Source of the DNA: Alicyclobacillus mali
GTDB lineage: Bacteria > Bacillota > Bacilli > Alicyclobacillales > Alicyclobacillaceae
Strand: one strand, 5' to 3'
Assembly (NCBI RefSeq): GCF_017329565.1
Contig: NZ_JAFMTT010000017.1
Length of the DNA: 64,000 nucleotides
This document shows, in pieces, positions 15,786 through 24,405 of the stretch. Each line of letters begins with the position of its first letter. Position 1 is the first letter of the stretch. Under the pieces are notes generated by a model, which saw only the letters and a list, made by a program, of their open reading frames with translations, searched no databases and was not told the DNA's origin. The translations under genes and the position numbers were made by a program.

Positions 15786-16994
15786 TCAGTGGGCCACGTA
15801 CCGGATGTGGCGCAGCCTGTTGCGTCCTATCCACAGTACCATGATCGCCACGACGACGCCTAGGCATCCGATGAAAAACGGCATGGCGGGACCGACGGCA
15901 TCGCTGAGTTTGCCAGCGAGCCAGGGGGCGACGGCGCCACCCACGAAGCGGACGAAGCTGTATGCCGCGGATGCGGTGGGCCGCTCGACGGGAGCCGCCT
16001 GCATGACCGCGGTCGTGATGATGGTGTTGTTGACGCCGAGGAAGGCGCCGGCGAGGATGATGCAGATGACGAGCGTCAGCCGTGAGTGGACGAAGAGCCC
16101 CATCACGAGCAAATCCAGCGCGAAGAGCGCGAGAATGGTGTACATCACCGGCAGGATGCCGAACTTCTCTGCCAGCCACGGAGCGACGAAGACCGACGTG
16201 ACGGCGAGGAGGATGCCCCAGCCGAAATACGTGTAGCCAATGCCGATGGCGGACATGTGCAGCGGATACGGGCCGTAGCCGAGCAGCGTGAAGAAGCCGA
16301 AGTTGTAAAACAGGCTCGTCAGGCCGAGCGTCAGCAGGCTGAGATGTCCGAGGGCCCGAAACGGCGCCGTGATGGAAGCGCGGTGCGCGGGCTTTGGCAC
16401 GCCGCGGAGAAAGAGGAGCACGGCCACAAATCCGATGGCCATGAGCGTCGCCACGCCGTAGAACGGATAGCGCCAACTGTGCTCGCCGAGCGTCCCCCCG
16501 AGGAGCGGACCCACGGAGATACCGAGCCCGAGAGCGGCTTCGTACAGGATGATGGCGCTTGCCGCGGTGCCTCTCGCGACGGACACAATGACGGAAAGCG
16601 CGGTGGCGATGAACATGGCATTGCCAAGCCCCCAGCCGCCGCGAAAGCCGACAATTTGGCCGACACTGTGTGAACGGCCAGCCAGGAAGGAAAAGACGAT
16701 GATGATCGCGAGTCCGCTGAGCAGCGTGTACTTGGGTCCGATGCGCGTTGAAATGAAACCTGTGAAGACCATCATGCAGCCGGTGACAAGCATATAGCTC
16801 GTGAAGAGAAGTTCGGTCTGAGCCTTTGTGGCATGGAGTTGTGCCGAGATCGCGGGTAAAATTGGATCAACCAAGCCGAGGCCCATGAAGGCGACCACGC
16901 AGGCAAAGGCGACCGCCCACACGGGCGCAGGTTGGCGGAGGATGTTCGACTCGGCGTGATCGAACTCCTGCGCGACATCAGGTTGCGCGGACAC
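15786..16994 (-). CDS. MFS exporter (DHA1-type)
   Basis: The 402-residue protein has about 12 hydrophobic segments. Its first loop carries FTGFISTRIGPKYTLLSG, the MFS motif A position, and an early FMGLGLVDPILPAI segment found in drug:H+ antiporters of the DHA1 group. GTG at 16994 is the start: AAAGGAGG lies eight bases upstream. It is divergently transcribed from a MarR regulator 135 bases away, which suggests that an effluxed aromatic or other toxic compound is the inducer. The substrate is not inferable. It is 20 bases upstream of rnz on the same strand. Confidence 0.88.
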   Translation of the reverse strand: MSAQPDVAQEFDHAESNILRQPAPVWAVAFACVVAFMGLGLVDPILPAISAQLHATKAQTELLFTSYMLVTGCMMVFTGFISTRIGPKYTLLSGLAIIIVFSFLAGRSHSVGQIVGFRGGWGLGNAMFIATALSVIVSVARGTAASAIILYEAALGLGISVGPLLGGTLGEHSWRYPFYGVATLMAIGFVAVLLFLRGVPKPAHRASITAPFRALGHLSLLTLGLTSLFYNFGFFTLLGYGPYPLHMSAIGIGYTYFGWGILLAVTSVFVAPWLAEKFGILPVMYTILALFALDLLVMGLFVHSRLTLVICIILAGAFLGVNNTIITTAVMQAAPVERPTASAAYSFVRFVGGAVAPWLAGKLSDAVGPAMPFFIGCLGVVVAIMVLWIGRNRLRHIRYVAH

Positions 16995-17074
16995 GAAAAA
17001 TTCCTCCTTTCGTCTGATACCGAGCGTCAACTGCCCGTCCCGAATTGTTCAGGGACACGAGAAGTGAAGTCTGC

Positions 17075-17098
17075 ACAACTATTGTATTATACAACTAT
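17075..17098. promoter_or_regulatory. Candidate MarR operator in the divergent intergenic region
   Basis: ACAACTAT occurs twice as a direct repeat (17075-17082 and 17091-17098), and between them TTGTATTATACAA (17082-17094) is a palindrome with arms TTGTA/TACAA. Read on the minus strand the centre includes TATAAT, a possible -10 for the MFS gene. AT-rich palindromes over promoters are the usual MarR targets. The assignment to this MarR is inferred from position. Confidence 0.5.
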
Positions 17099-17129
17099 CG
17101 TGGCGAAAATGCACCCAAAGGAGGCCGAC

Positions 17130-17588
17130 ATGGATCAGGCCAACATGGAGTCGTTGGAAGCCTTGGAGCGCGAGATGGCCATCTTCGCGCGGCGTCTGGA
17201 AGGCGCTCGCCAGTCGTGGCGCAAGCATCGCGAGATCGACCGCTCGGCGTATCTCATCCTGCTGGCGCTGTGCGAGGAGGGGGAGCTCACCGCTGGCCAG
17301 CTTGCGGCGCGGTTTTTGCTCGACATTTCCACCATCAGCCGCCAGATCGCGCCGCTCGTCGAGGCGGGATGGATCGCCAAAGAGCGGGATGAGGACGATA
17401 AGCGCCAGCTTCGCCTCACCATCACGGAGGCGGGTGTGAAGGCGCTCGAGGCCACGCGCGCATCGCGCATCGAGTTGTACCGGGCGCTCGTCGGCGATTG
17501 GACGGAGGAGGAGCGAAGGACGTTCCTCTCGCTGTTGCGCCGCTTGAATGATCGAATTCGCGCAAGACAGCAGGCGGAGCGTCCATGA
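17130..17588 (+). CDS. MarR-family transcriptional regulator
   Basis: This 152-residue regulator starts at ATG 17130 behind AAAGGAGG. The winged helix runs about residues 35-100: LTAGQLAARFLLDISTISRQ is the helix-turn-helix and KERDEDDKRQLRLTITEAG is the wing (D-x-R-x-x-x-x-x-T-x-x-G). Flanking helices would form the dimer. It is divergent from the MFS exporter, and its stop overlaps the ATG of an antiporter gene (ATGA at 17585-17588), so it is translated together with that antiporter and may control both sides. Confidence 0.9.
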   Translation: MDQANMESLEALEREMAIFARRLEGARQSWRKHREIDRSAYLILLALCEEGELTAGQLAARFLLDISTISRQIAPLVEAGWIAKERDEDDKRQLRLTITEAGVKALEATRASRIELYRALVGDWTEEERRTFLSLLRRLNDRIRARQQAERP

Positions 17589-19063
17589 GCGTGGTGAGTG
17601 TCGCGAGCGTCGTGGTGGCGGTGGTGCTTCTTTCCGGCGTCTTTATCGCGAGCGCTCACAGCCGGGTGGGGCTTCCGGCGATGGTGGGGTTCGTTGCGCT
17701 CGGCTGCGCCATCGCCGCGCTGGACCCGGATTTGCTCACGGCGGTGTCTCCGGGTGTGGCGACCAACCTCAGCTACTTCGCGTTGGCGATGATTCTCTTC
17801 GATGGCGGGCTGCACACCACGCCCGCGCGGGTGCGCCGCGCGTTCTGGCCAGCGATGTCCTTGGCCACGCTCGGCGTGTTGGTGCAAAGCGCCATCATGA
17901 CCGCGCTTGCTCACGCTGTCCTGCGCCTGCCCTGGCTGTCCTGCGCCATGTTGGGCGTCGCGGCGAGCTCGACGGACGCCGCCAGTGTCTTCAGCGCGCT
18001 CGGCAACACGTCCCTCAGGGAGCGGTTGGCCGACGTGCTCGAAGTGGAGTCTGGCACCAACGACCCGATGACCTTCTTCCTCATGACGGTTTTGATCGAT
18101 CTCGCCCGCATCGGCGGGAGCGGGATGCATCCAGTGGACGTGGCCGTCCTGTTCGTGGAACAGATGGGCGTTGGCCTTGGCGTGGGGCTCGTGGCAGGCT
18201 ATCTCGGGCGCAAACTGCTTTCCGTGGCGCGGCTCGACACACCGGGCCTCTATCCTGCCGTGACATTGGCGATGGCGCTTCTGTCGTTCGGCGTCGCGCA
18301 GTCGATGTCGGGAAGCGGGTTTCTCGCCGTGTACCTGACCGGCGTCGCCATGGCGGTCGCGCGGATGCAAGAGCGGTTGGCGGTGCTGCGCTTCCACGAA
18401 GGGCTCGCCTGGATCGTGCAGATTGTCATGTTCGTCGTGCTCGGGTTTTTCCTCGTCCCGCGCGACTTTGCAGACGTCGCCGTGCCCGGCCTGCTCCTCG
18501 CGTGCGGCGCCATCTTTGTGGCCCGCCCGGCCGCCGTGTGGCTGACGACCCTCTTTTTCCGACTGAGCGCCGACGAGCGCTGGTTTATCGCCTGGGCGGG
18601 CTTGCGCGGCGCTGCGCCCATCGTCCTCGTGCTGTTTGCCGTCGAGGCACACGTCCAGGGGTACATCGCACTCGTGGAAGTGATCTTTTTCGTGGTGCTG
18701 GTCTCCGCGCTCGTTCAGGGGATGACGGTGCAGTGGTTCGCCGAAAAGCTGGGGCTCGTGCAGGCCACCCCGTCGGAGTCGATGTGCGAGTTGCTCGCCG
18801 TCGCGCGGGAGGCCGCTGTCGTCGTGCCCATCGAGGTGGCGCCGGGATCGCCGAGCGCCGGCAAGAGGTTGCGCGATCTCGCCTTTCCAGCCGACACACT
18901 GTGCTACGCCGTCGTGCGCGACGGGAAGGCCGTCGTCCCGCGCGGGAGCACGCGCATCCGAGCTGGAGATCACCTGCTGGTTCTGGCCCACGAAGGCGCC
19001 GTCGGCGATCTGGAGCGGCTGTTTCGCGAGGATCAGGTTGGGCGTGCGGAGGCGCTGCCGTGA
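17585..19063 (+). CDS. Cation/proton antiporter, CPA family with TrkA-C domain (NhaP2/CvrA-like)
   Basis: The 492-residue protein has about 12 hydrophobic segments (residues 1-395), including FDGGLHTTP, GVAASSTDAASVFSAL and EVESGTNDPMTFFL, the core motifs of NhaP-type antiporters with the ND pair of the ion site. After that comes a cytoplasmic TrkA-C (RCK C-terminal) domain, about residues 405-480, with SPSAGKRLRDLAFP and VPRGSTRIRAGDHLLVLA. That architecture is typical of NhaP2/CvrA K+(or Na+)/H+ antiporters whose activity is gated by a bound ligand. The start overlaps the MarR stop. It probably serves pH or K+ homeostasis. Confidence 0.88.
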   Translation: MSVVSVASVVVAVVLLSGVFIASAHSRVGLPAMVGFVALGCAIAALDPDLLTAVSPGVATNLSYFALAMILFDGGLHTTPARVRRAFWPAMSLATLGVLVQSAIMTALAHAVLRLPWLSCAMLGVAASSTDAASVFSALGNTSLRERLADVLEVESGTNDPMTFFLMTVLIDLARIGGSGMHPVDVAVLFVEQMGVGLGVGLVAGYLGRKLLSVARLDTPGLYPAVTLAMALLSFGVAQSMSGSGFLAVYLTGVAMAVARMQERLAVLRFHEGLAWIVQIVMFVVLGFFLVPRDFADVAVPGLLLACGAIFVARPAAVWLTTLFFRLSADERWFIAWAGLRGAAPIVLVLFAVEAHVQGYIALVEVIFFVVLVSALVQGMTVQWFAEKLGLVQATPSESMCELLAVAREAAVVVPIEVAPGSPSAGKRLRDLAFPADTLCYAVVRDGKAVVPRGSTRIRAGDHLLVLAHEGAVGDLERLFREDQVGRAEALP

Positions 19064-19099
19064 CGATGGATGATGGGCGGCGCCGCACGAATCGGCGGC

Positions 19100-19249
19100 T
19101 CACGAGCGCTCGTCACCACAGGGCTTCTCGGCTGCCTCATTCTCCACAGACCGGAATCCGGGCAGTTCTTCGGCCATCTCAAGCAGGAGGTCATCGTCCT
19201 CATCGTCGAAATGAGGGCGGGACCACAGGGGTTTGGTGCAAACTCGCAT
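19100..19249 (-). CDS. Small acidic protein, unknown
   Basis: This possible 49-residue protein (ATG at 19249 with a GAGGG box eight bases upstream) begins MRVCTKPLWSRP and then has an acidic run, HFDDEDDDLLLEMAEELPGF, ending in a charged tail. I recognise no family. It is transcribed against the neighbouring genes in a 391-bp gap between the antiporter and the ABC operon. The acidic composition and the reasonable SD make it a candidate gene, but it could be chance. Confidence 0.35.
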   Translation of the reverse strand: MRVCTKPLWSRPHFDDEDDDLLLEMAEELPGFRSVENEAAEKPCGDERS

Positions 19250-19353
19250 GGCACATCCCTCGCCTTCTGCCTGCGGGCCAATGCATACCACCATGATAGC
19301 GCATGCACTCGCTTTGTGCATGCTGCACACGCGCGACATCGTGCCGGCGCCCG

Positions 19354-19369
19354 TGTGACAATTGTCACA
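19354..19369 (+). promoter_or_regulatory. CRP/FNR-type binding site
   Basis: TGTGACAATTGTCACA is a perfect 16-bp palindrome that fits TGTGA-N6-TCACA, the recognition sequence of CRP and of Bacillus Fnr. It lies about 86 bp before the ABC ATPase start. A TAGGAT at 19416-19421 could be the -10 of that operon, which would put the site centre near -66. No CRP/FNR-family gene is in the window. Confidence 0.7.
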
Positions 19370-19454
19370 TGCCATCGATGACGATATGCACTGGCTGACA
19401 CACCGCGCACAACGCTAGGATGGACGTGAGGACAGATCCTGGAGGCGATCTCCT

Positions 19455-20378
19455 TTGGTGTCAACCGCCATTTCGGTGGAGCACGTTTCGAAGCGGTTTG
19501 GCGCGGTTCACGCGGTGGACGACGTCACATTCGACGTAGCCCCCGGTACCATCGTGGCCCTGCTTGGGCCGAACGGAGCCGGCAAGACCACGCTCATCTC
19601 GATGATCCTCGGCCTAGCGCAGCCGACTACTGGTTCGGTGCGAGTCTTTGGCCATCGCCCGCGCGATCGCGCCGCGCGAGAGCAGCTCGGCGTCATGTTG
19701 CAGCATGTCACCCTGCCGCAGAGCGTGAAGGTGAAGGAGCTTTTGGCCTGGTTCCGCAGCTTCTATCCGCATCCGCTGGCCGTGGACCATCTGCTTCAGA
19801 TGGCCGGGATCGAGCATCTCGCAGAGCGGGAGGCTGTGAAGCTGTCCGGCGGCGAGCAAAGGCGGCTCCAGTTCGCCCTCGCCATGGCGGGCGATCCGGC
19901 TCTCCTGGTCCTCGATGAGCCGACGACGGGCATGGACGTCGAGTCGCGGCGCGCGTTCTGGGACAGCCTGCGGAGTTTCGTGCATGACGGCCGGCGCACC
20001 CTTCTTCTGACCACGCATCACCTTGAGGAAGCCGAGTCCGTCGCGGATCGCATCATCTTGCTCAAGGGCGGCCGCGTCATCGCGGACGGGAGCCTTGCCG
20101 AGATCAAGGCGCAGGCCGGGAATCGGTACGTGAGCTTCATCGCGGGCCCGCGGTGCAGCAACGAGCAAATCGCAGAGCTTCCGCATGTGCGGCACGTTCG
20201 ATACAGCGGCAGGCACGTGCGGATTGAGACGGACCGCCCGGACGATGTGCTTCGCGCTATCATCCTGCGCGATCTCGACGCCTCTTCGTTTGAAGTCTCG
20301 CAGGGCGCGCTGGAGGATGCGTTCGTCGCCTTGACGGAGTTGGATGATGGCGTCGAAAGGAGGGGCGTGAGCCGATGA
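19455..20378 (+). CDS. ABC transporter ATP-binding protein (DrrA-like)
   Basis: The 307-residue ATPase shows Walker A GPNGAGKTTLISMIL, signature KLSGGEQRRLQFALAMAG, Walker B LLVLDEPTTGMDVES and a TILLTTHHLEEAE-type switch. It has the C-terminal extension usual for drug or peptide exporters. A TTG at 19455 and a GTG at 19458 are both usable starts; GGAGG lies nine bases before the first. Its end overlaps the following permease by one codon (20375-20378). With the two-component genes behind it, the set resembles the B. subtilis yfiJKLMN or yvfRSTU clusters. Confidence 0.9.
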   Translation: MVSTAISVEHVSKRFGAVHAVDDVTFDVAPGTIVALLGPNGAGKTTLISMILGLAQPTTGSVRVFGHRPRDRAAREQLGVMLQHVTLPQSVKVKELLAWFRSFYPHPLAVDHLLQMAGIEHLAEREAVKLSGGEQRRLQFALAMAGDPALLVLDEPTTGMDVESRRAFWDSLRSFVHDGRRTLLLTTHHLEEAESVADRIILLKGGRVIADGSLAEIKAQAGNRYVSFIAGPRCSNEQIAELPHVRHVRYSGRHVRIETDRPDDVLRAIILRDLDASSFEVSQGALEDAFVALTELDDGVERRGVSR

Positions 20379-21127
20379 GTTCGTGGTTTCTGGAGTGGCG
20401 CATTGAGGTGCTGCGGAATGTGCGCAATCGCCGTTTTTTCATCTTCACCCTCCTGTTTCCCGTCGGGTTCTACCTCCTGTACGTCCATCTGTACGGCCGA
20501 CACGCGCAGGTGGGCGGGATCGAGTGGTCGAAGTATTTTCTCATCTCGATGTCTGTGTTCGGCGTCGTGGGCACGGGCTTGAACGGCAACGCGGTGCGAG
20601 TGGCCATCGAGCGGACGCAGGGGTGGACGAGTTGGATGTTGACGACGCCCCGCCCGGCCACACAGGCGGTGACGACGAAGATCGCGGCGAACGTGGTGGT
20701 GAACGCCATCGCCATTGGCATCATGTTCGTGGTCGGCGCGTTCGTGGAACACGTGCAAATGCCTGCCGGGGAGTGGATCGCGTGCGGGGCGGCGACGGTG
20801 TTTGGCGCGCTCGTATTCACTGCGCTCGGCATTTTGATTGGGCATGTCGGCGGGCGAGAGGCCGCGCAAATTCTCGCGAGCATCGTGTATTTCCTGATAT
20901 CCATCGCGGGCGGGCTATGGATACCGATTCAGATTCTGCCGCCTTTCTTCCAGCATCTCGCGCTCTGGATGCCGACCTACCGGCTGGCGGATATCGCCTG
21001 GTCTCTCATCGGGCAGCGCACCGTCCAGTGGAGCGATGTGGCCGTTCTTCTCGCTTACCTGATAGGCTTTGTGCTTCTGGCGGCGTGGGTGTCGACACGA
21101 CCGCGGGAGGTTCGTTCGGTCGCGTGA
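20375..21127 (+). CDS. ABC-2 type permease
   Basis: The 250-residue protein has six hydrophobic segments. It starts SSWFLEWRIEVLRNVRNRRFF and has ERTQGWTSWMLTTPRP in the coupling loop (E-x-x-x-G-x-x-x-x-L-x-x-x-P), with GGLWIPIQILPPFFQ before the penultimate helix, as in ABC-2 exporter permeases. It is coupled to the preceding ATPase (ATGA overlap) and is followed 36 bases later by a histidine kinase gene. A complete two-component exporter is expected to consist of two copies of each chain. Confidence 0.88.
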   Translation: MSSWFLEWRIEVLRNVRNRRFFIFTLLFPVGFYLLYVHLYGRHAQVGGIEWSKYFLISMSVFGVVGTGLNGNAVRVAIERTQGWTSWMLTTPRPATQAVTTKIAANVVVNAIAIGIMFVVGAFVEHVQMPAGEWIACGAATVFGALVFTALGILIGHVGGREAAQILASIVYFLISIAGGLWIPIQILPPFFQHLALWMPTYRLADIAWSLIGQRTVQWSDVAVLLAYLIGFVLLAAWVSTRPREVRSVA

Positions 21128-21163
21128 TGAATGTGTAGGCCCAACAGTCGGGAGGCTGTCGAC

Positions 21164-22339
21164 ATGAGGCGGAAACTCCGCCGAGGCGCCATCGAGACGA
21201 TGATCTTCTTTTTGCTACAACTGGTGTATCCCGCGTCGTTTCTGTTCGGGCTTCCAGTGCGGGCCATGGCGGCTGGCATGGGGAGCCTGGTTGCCTTTGG
21301 TGCGCTTTACGCAGTGGCCTTTCTCACGCGGCGCAACAGCCCTTGGCGGATGGCGGCGTTCTTTGGGCAACTGGCCATCCTCCTGACGCTGATGGCGGGA
21401 TTCAGCCTGAACTACGTGTATCTTCTCTTCTATCCCGTCGCCACCATTCTCTACGGGCCTCTTCGGCGCACCATGGCGCTCTTCGCCGTCCTGTGCGCGA
21501 GCGTCGGCGCCCTCGTGGCCGTCGAACGGGCCCATCACGTCCCGTTCCCGGAGGGTTTTCATTACCTCTTGGTTGGCGCCTTGTTCGGCGGGGGCATCCT
21601 CATCTACATGATGCGCGCCTGGGCGGCGCTCGAGCAGACCAACGCGCGGCTTCAGGCGGCGCAGAGCGAGATTGCGCGGCTCAGCCAGGCCGAGGAACGG
21701 GCGCGCATCGGGCGCGACCTGCACGACCTCCTGGGTCATCAACTATCGCTCATCACGCTGAAGGCGCAGGTGGCCGGGCGGATCCTGGAGCGCACCGGAG
21801 ACATTCCGCGAGCGCGCGACGAGATCGACCAGATTGAGCGGGTGAGCCGCGCGACGCTCGAATCGGTGCGCGCGTACGTGGCCGACATGCGGGCGCCGGA
21901 TTGGCAGGACGCCAGGCGCGCCGCGGAAGAGGTGCTCGTGGCCGCGGGCATCGAGGTGCGGATGGCCTGCGAGATGGATGCGCTGCCGAGGACACTCGAG
22001 CACGCCTACGCCATGTGCCTTCGCGAGGCCGTGACAAACGTCGTCCGGCACAGCGGCGCCAGGCGATGCGCCGTCCGCCTCTGGCGGGACGGGCCGCTCG
22101 TGGCGCTTGCCGTCGCAGACGACGGCGAGGGAGCGGCAGAATTCGCGACGATCCCGACTTGCGGCGGGAGCGGCATTGCCGGCATGCGCGCCCGCATGGC
22201 GCAGATTGAGGGCGAGTGCGAATGTTTGGGGCGGGAAGACTGGCGCCGGCGAGCCCTCGGATGGCCCGAGTTCGAGCCAGGCTGGGTCGTGGTGTTGAAG
22301 GCCTCCGTTCCAATCGAGCCGCAGGAGGGTTTGCCGTGA
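21164..22339 (+). CDS. Sensor histidine kinase, HisKA_3 (DesK/NarX-type)
   Basis: The 391-residue kinase starts at ATG 21164 behind CGGGAGG. Four or five hydrophobic segments (about residues 10-150) form a membrane sensor without a large extracytoplasmic domain, as in DesK. The phosphorylation motif ARIGRDLHDLLGHQLSL places the phospho-accepting histidine at residue 187, and LREAVTNVVRHSGA plus the G-box GGSGIAGMRARMA form the ATPase domain. Its stop overlaps the start of the response regulator gene. Such sensors next to ABC exporters often detect membrane or envelope stress. Confidence 0.9.
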   Translation: MRRKLRRGAIETMIFFLLQLVYPASFLFGLPVRAMAAGMGSLVAFGALYAVAFLTRRNSPWRMAAFFGQLAILLTLMAGFSLNYVYLLFYPVATILYGPLRRTMALFAVLCASVGALVAVERAHHVPFPEGFHYLLVGALFGGGILIYMMRAWAALEQTNARLQAAQSEIARLSQAEERARIGRDLHDLLGHQLSLITLKAQVAGRILERTGDIPRARDEIDQIERVSRATLESVRAYVADMRAPDWQDARRAAEEVLVAAGIEVRMACEMDALPRTLEHAYAMCLREAVTNVVRHSGARRCAVRLWRDGPLVALAVADDGEGAAEFATIPTCGGSGIAGMRARMAQIEGECECLGREDWRRRALGWPEFEPGWVVVLKASVPIEPQEGLP

Positions 22340-22938
22340 TACGCGTGTTATTGGCGGAAGATCAGGGCCTGGTCTCCGATGCGCTTGCGACGCTCCTCGC
22401 CCTGGAGGGCGACTTTGACGTGGTGGCCACGGCGGGCGATGGCGAGGAGGCGGTGGCGAAAGCGATGGCTTCACAGCCTGACCTCGCGCTGTTGGATATC
22501 GAGATGCCGAAAGTGAGCGGGCTCGACGCCGCGGAGCAAATCCTGACGGAAGTGCCCGGCGTGCGCGTGGTGTTGCTCACCACCTTCGCGCGGCCTGGTT
22601 ACCTCAGGCGCGCCCTGCAGGCCCGGGTGCACGGTTACCTGTTGAAAGACGGCAAAGTGGAGCAACTCGCGGCTCAACTTCGTTCCATCATGGCGGGCCA
22701 GCGCGTGTTCGATCCCGCCCTGATGATGGCAGCCATCGAGACGGATAATCCGCTGTCCCCGCGCGAGATCGACGTTCTGCGGCTCGCCAAGCGCGGGCTC
22801 ACCACGCGGCAAATGGCCAAGGAACTGTTCCTCTCCGAGGGCACGGTCCGCAATTACCTCTCTGGGGCCTTGGCCAAGCTCGGCTGCGCCACACGCCAGG
22901 AGGCCATCCGCAAGGCGGACGACATGGGCTGGCTGTGA
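22336..22938 (+). CDS. Response regulator, NarL/LuxR type
   Basis: This 200-residue regulator starts at GTG 22336 (GTGA overlap with the kinase stop; AGGAGGG upstream). The receiver (VLLAEDQGLVSDAL, ALLDIEMP with Asp54, VVLLTTFARPGYLRRAL, GYLLKDG) is complete. The C-terminal LuxR helix-turn-helix is LSPREIDVLRLAKRG...TTRQMAKELFLSEGTVRNYL. It should be phosphorylated by the kinase before it and most simply would activate the ABC genes of the same run. It resembles DesR/YvfU. Confidence 0.92.
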   Translation: MIRVLLAEDQGLVSDALATLLALEGDFDVVATAGDGEEAVAKAMASQPDLALLDIEMPKVSGLDAAEQILTEVPGVRVVLLTTFARPGYLRRALQARVHGYLLKDGKVEQLAAQLRSIMAGQRVFDPALMMAAIETDNPLSPREIDVLRLAKRGLTTRQMAKELFLSEGTVRNYLSGALAKLGCATRQEAIRKADDMGWL

Positions 22939-23007
22939 CCCGTTGCCGTGATCGTCCAGATGGAAACGCGTACAATGGACGTGATCACGATGGGAAGGGG
23001 AGTGTCG

Positions 23008-23730
23008 ATGCGACTCGCGATTTTCTCAGACGTGCACGGAAACGAGTTGGCGCTCGATGCGGTCATCAGCGACCTTCGGCGCGTCGGGTGCGATGGCGTC
23101 TATGTGCTCGGCGATCTCGCCTTTCGGGGTTATGCGCCGAAGGCGTGCGTGGAGAAGGTCGCCGAGCTGGCGGACAAGGTCGTCCGCGGCAACGCCGACG
23201 AATGGGTGGTGCGCGGGGTGCGGACTGGCGAGGCGCCGGAGGAGCGGCGCGCCGGCATGGACGAGGAGGCAGCGTTCGCACGGGGGCTGCTCGACCGAGC
23301 GGAACTCGAATACCTCGCCAACTTGCCGCTTTTGCTCGAGGAGGAGTCTCCGTTCGGGCGCTGGCTCGCCTTTCACGCCACGCCGCTCGATCCGTTTCCG
23401 GTGGTGGCGGCCGACGCGCCAGATGACGACATCGAGTCGCGCATCATCGCGGGGCGGGGCGCGAGGCTATACCTGTACGGCCACATTCACGTGCCGTACG
23501 TCCGCGATGTCCGTGGGAGGACCGTCGTCAACCTCGGCAGCGTCGGCATGCCATTCGACGGTGTGCCCCAGGCGTCATACGTCATCCTGCACGTGGATGG
23601 GGACGCGTTCCGCGTGGAGCATCGCCGGGTTGCATACGACGTGGAGGCCGCGTGCAGGCGGTACGGCGAGATCGGCTATCCGGCGGCTGACGTGATGAAG
23701 CGGGTGTTACGCGCCGCGCGACCCGTCTGA
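23008..23730 (+). CDS. Metallophosphoesterase (YfcE/calcineurin-like)
   Basis: The 240-residue enzyme starts at ATG 23008 after AAGGGGAG. It carries the calcineurin-like metal motifs: FSDVHGNELALDAV, VLGDLAFRGYAP, GNADEWVV, FHATPL and YGHIHVPY, with a late NLGSVGMPFDG. That order is typical of bacterial Metallophos_2 proteins that hydrolyse phosphomono- or diesters in the cytosol. The substrate is not known. Its last 24 bases overlap the 3' end of the convergent UDG-like gene. A TACAAT at about 22969 may be its -10. Confidence 0.88.
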   Translation: MRLAIFSDVHGNELALDAVISDLRRVGCDGVYVLGDLAFRGYAPKACVEKVAELADKVVRGNADEWVVRGVRTGEAPEERRAGMDEEAAFARGLLDRAELEYLANLPLLLEEESPFGRWLAFHATPLDPFPVVAADAPDDDIESRIIAGRGARLYLYGHIHVPYVRDVRGRTVVNLGSVGMPFDGVPQASYVILHVDGDAFRVEHRRVAYDVEAACRRYGEIGYPAADVMKRVLRAARPV

Positions 23731-24405
23731 CTCAAGCTGGACGGCGAGCTCCGCGCCGGCCAGGCTCACGGCCTCGACCACGCGCTCCACGGCTCTGGCG
23801 TATTGCGCGCGATCCCAGCTGTTGTACGAAGGGTGCGGCACGCCGTCGATCACGTCCCACGCCGCGTCCGCCACGTCGGCCAGCGCGAAGAACTTCTGCG
23901 CAAACCGCCCACACGGAACCAGTGTGACGGCGCGGCCCCGATAAGCCTCCAGCTTTCGACGCAAGCTCATCGCGAGATAGGACTGAATGTCCTGCTCGCG
24001 CGGGTCCGCGAATGACCACTTCTGATTTTGCGTGCGGACTGCGTTCATTGCCACGAACCAATCCGCGTACCGCATCTGAATGTCGCGCGGATAGGCAGCC
24101 GCCTGCATTGGGATATTGCACACGTTGATGAGACCAATGGCGGAGAGGCGCGGGCGTTTCGCACCGGTCTCCACATTCTTCTTCACCATTCGTCCCAGCG
24201 GAGCGTGTCCATATTCCGCTCCAAAGATGTGGCGCGACATGGTCGCTCCGGACGATCCCGCCACGGGCGCGCCATGGACAAGTTCCTGGATGTGCGGCGA
24301 TTCTAAGATGAAGAGCACCGTCGACGTGTCGAGCACGATATCCGGCACTCGAAAGTCCCGGGACAGGATCTCCACCAGGTCGGCAAACGCGTTCACTTGT
24401 TCCAT
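23707..24405 (-). CDS. Uracil-DNA-glycosylase-superfamily-like protein
   Basis: I infer a UDG-like fold for this 232-residue protein from two motifs: LFILESPHIQELVHGAPVAG near residue 30, like motif 1 of the UDG superfamily, and GVPHPSYNSW near residue 200, like motif 2 with its His-Pro-Ser. Between them are INVCNIPMQAAAYP and VTLVPCGRFAQKFF, the latter resembling the central beta strand. The usual catalytic Asp or Asn after motif 1 cannot be assigned with confidence. It has a weak SD before ATG 24405 and a plausible promoter upstream. The catalytic activity, substrate and role are unknown. Confidence 0.6.
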   Translation of the reverse strand: MEQVNAFADLVEILSRDFRVPDIVLDTSTVLFILESPHIQELVHGAPVAGSSGATMSRHIFGAEYGHAPLGRMVKKNVETGAKRPRLSAIGLINVCNIPMQAAAYPRDIQMRYADWFVAMNAVRTQNQKWSFADPREQDIQSYLAMSLRRKLEAYRGRAVTLVPCGRFAQKFFALADVADAAWDVIDGVPHPSYNSWDRAQYARAVERVVEAVSLAGAELAVQLESDGSRGA

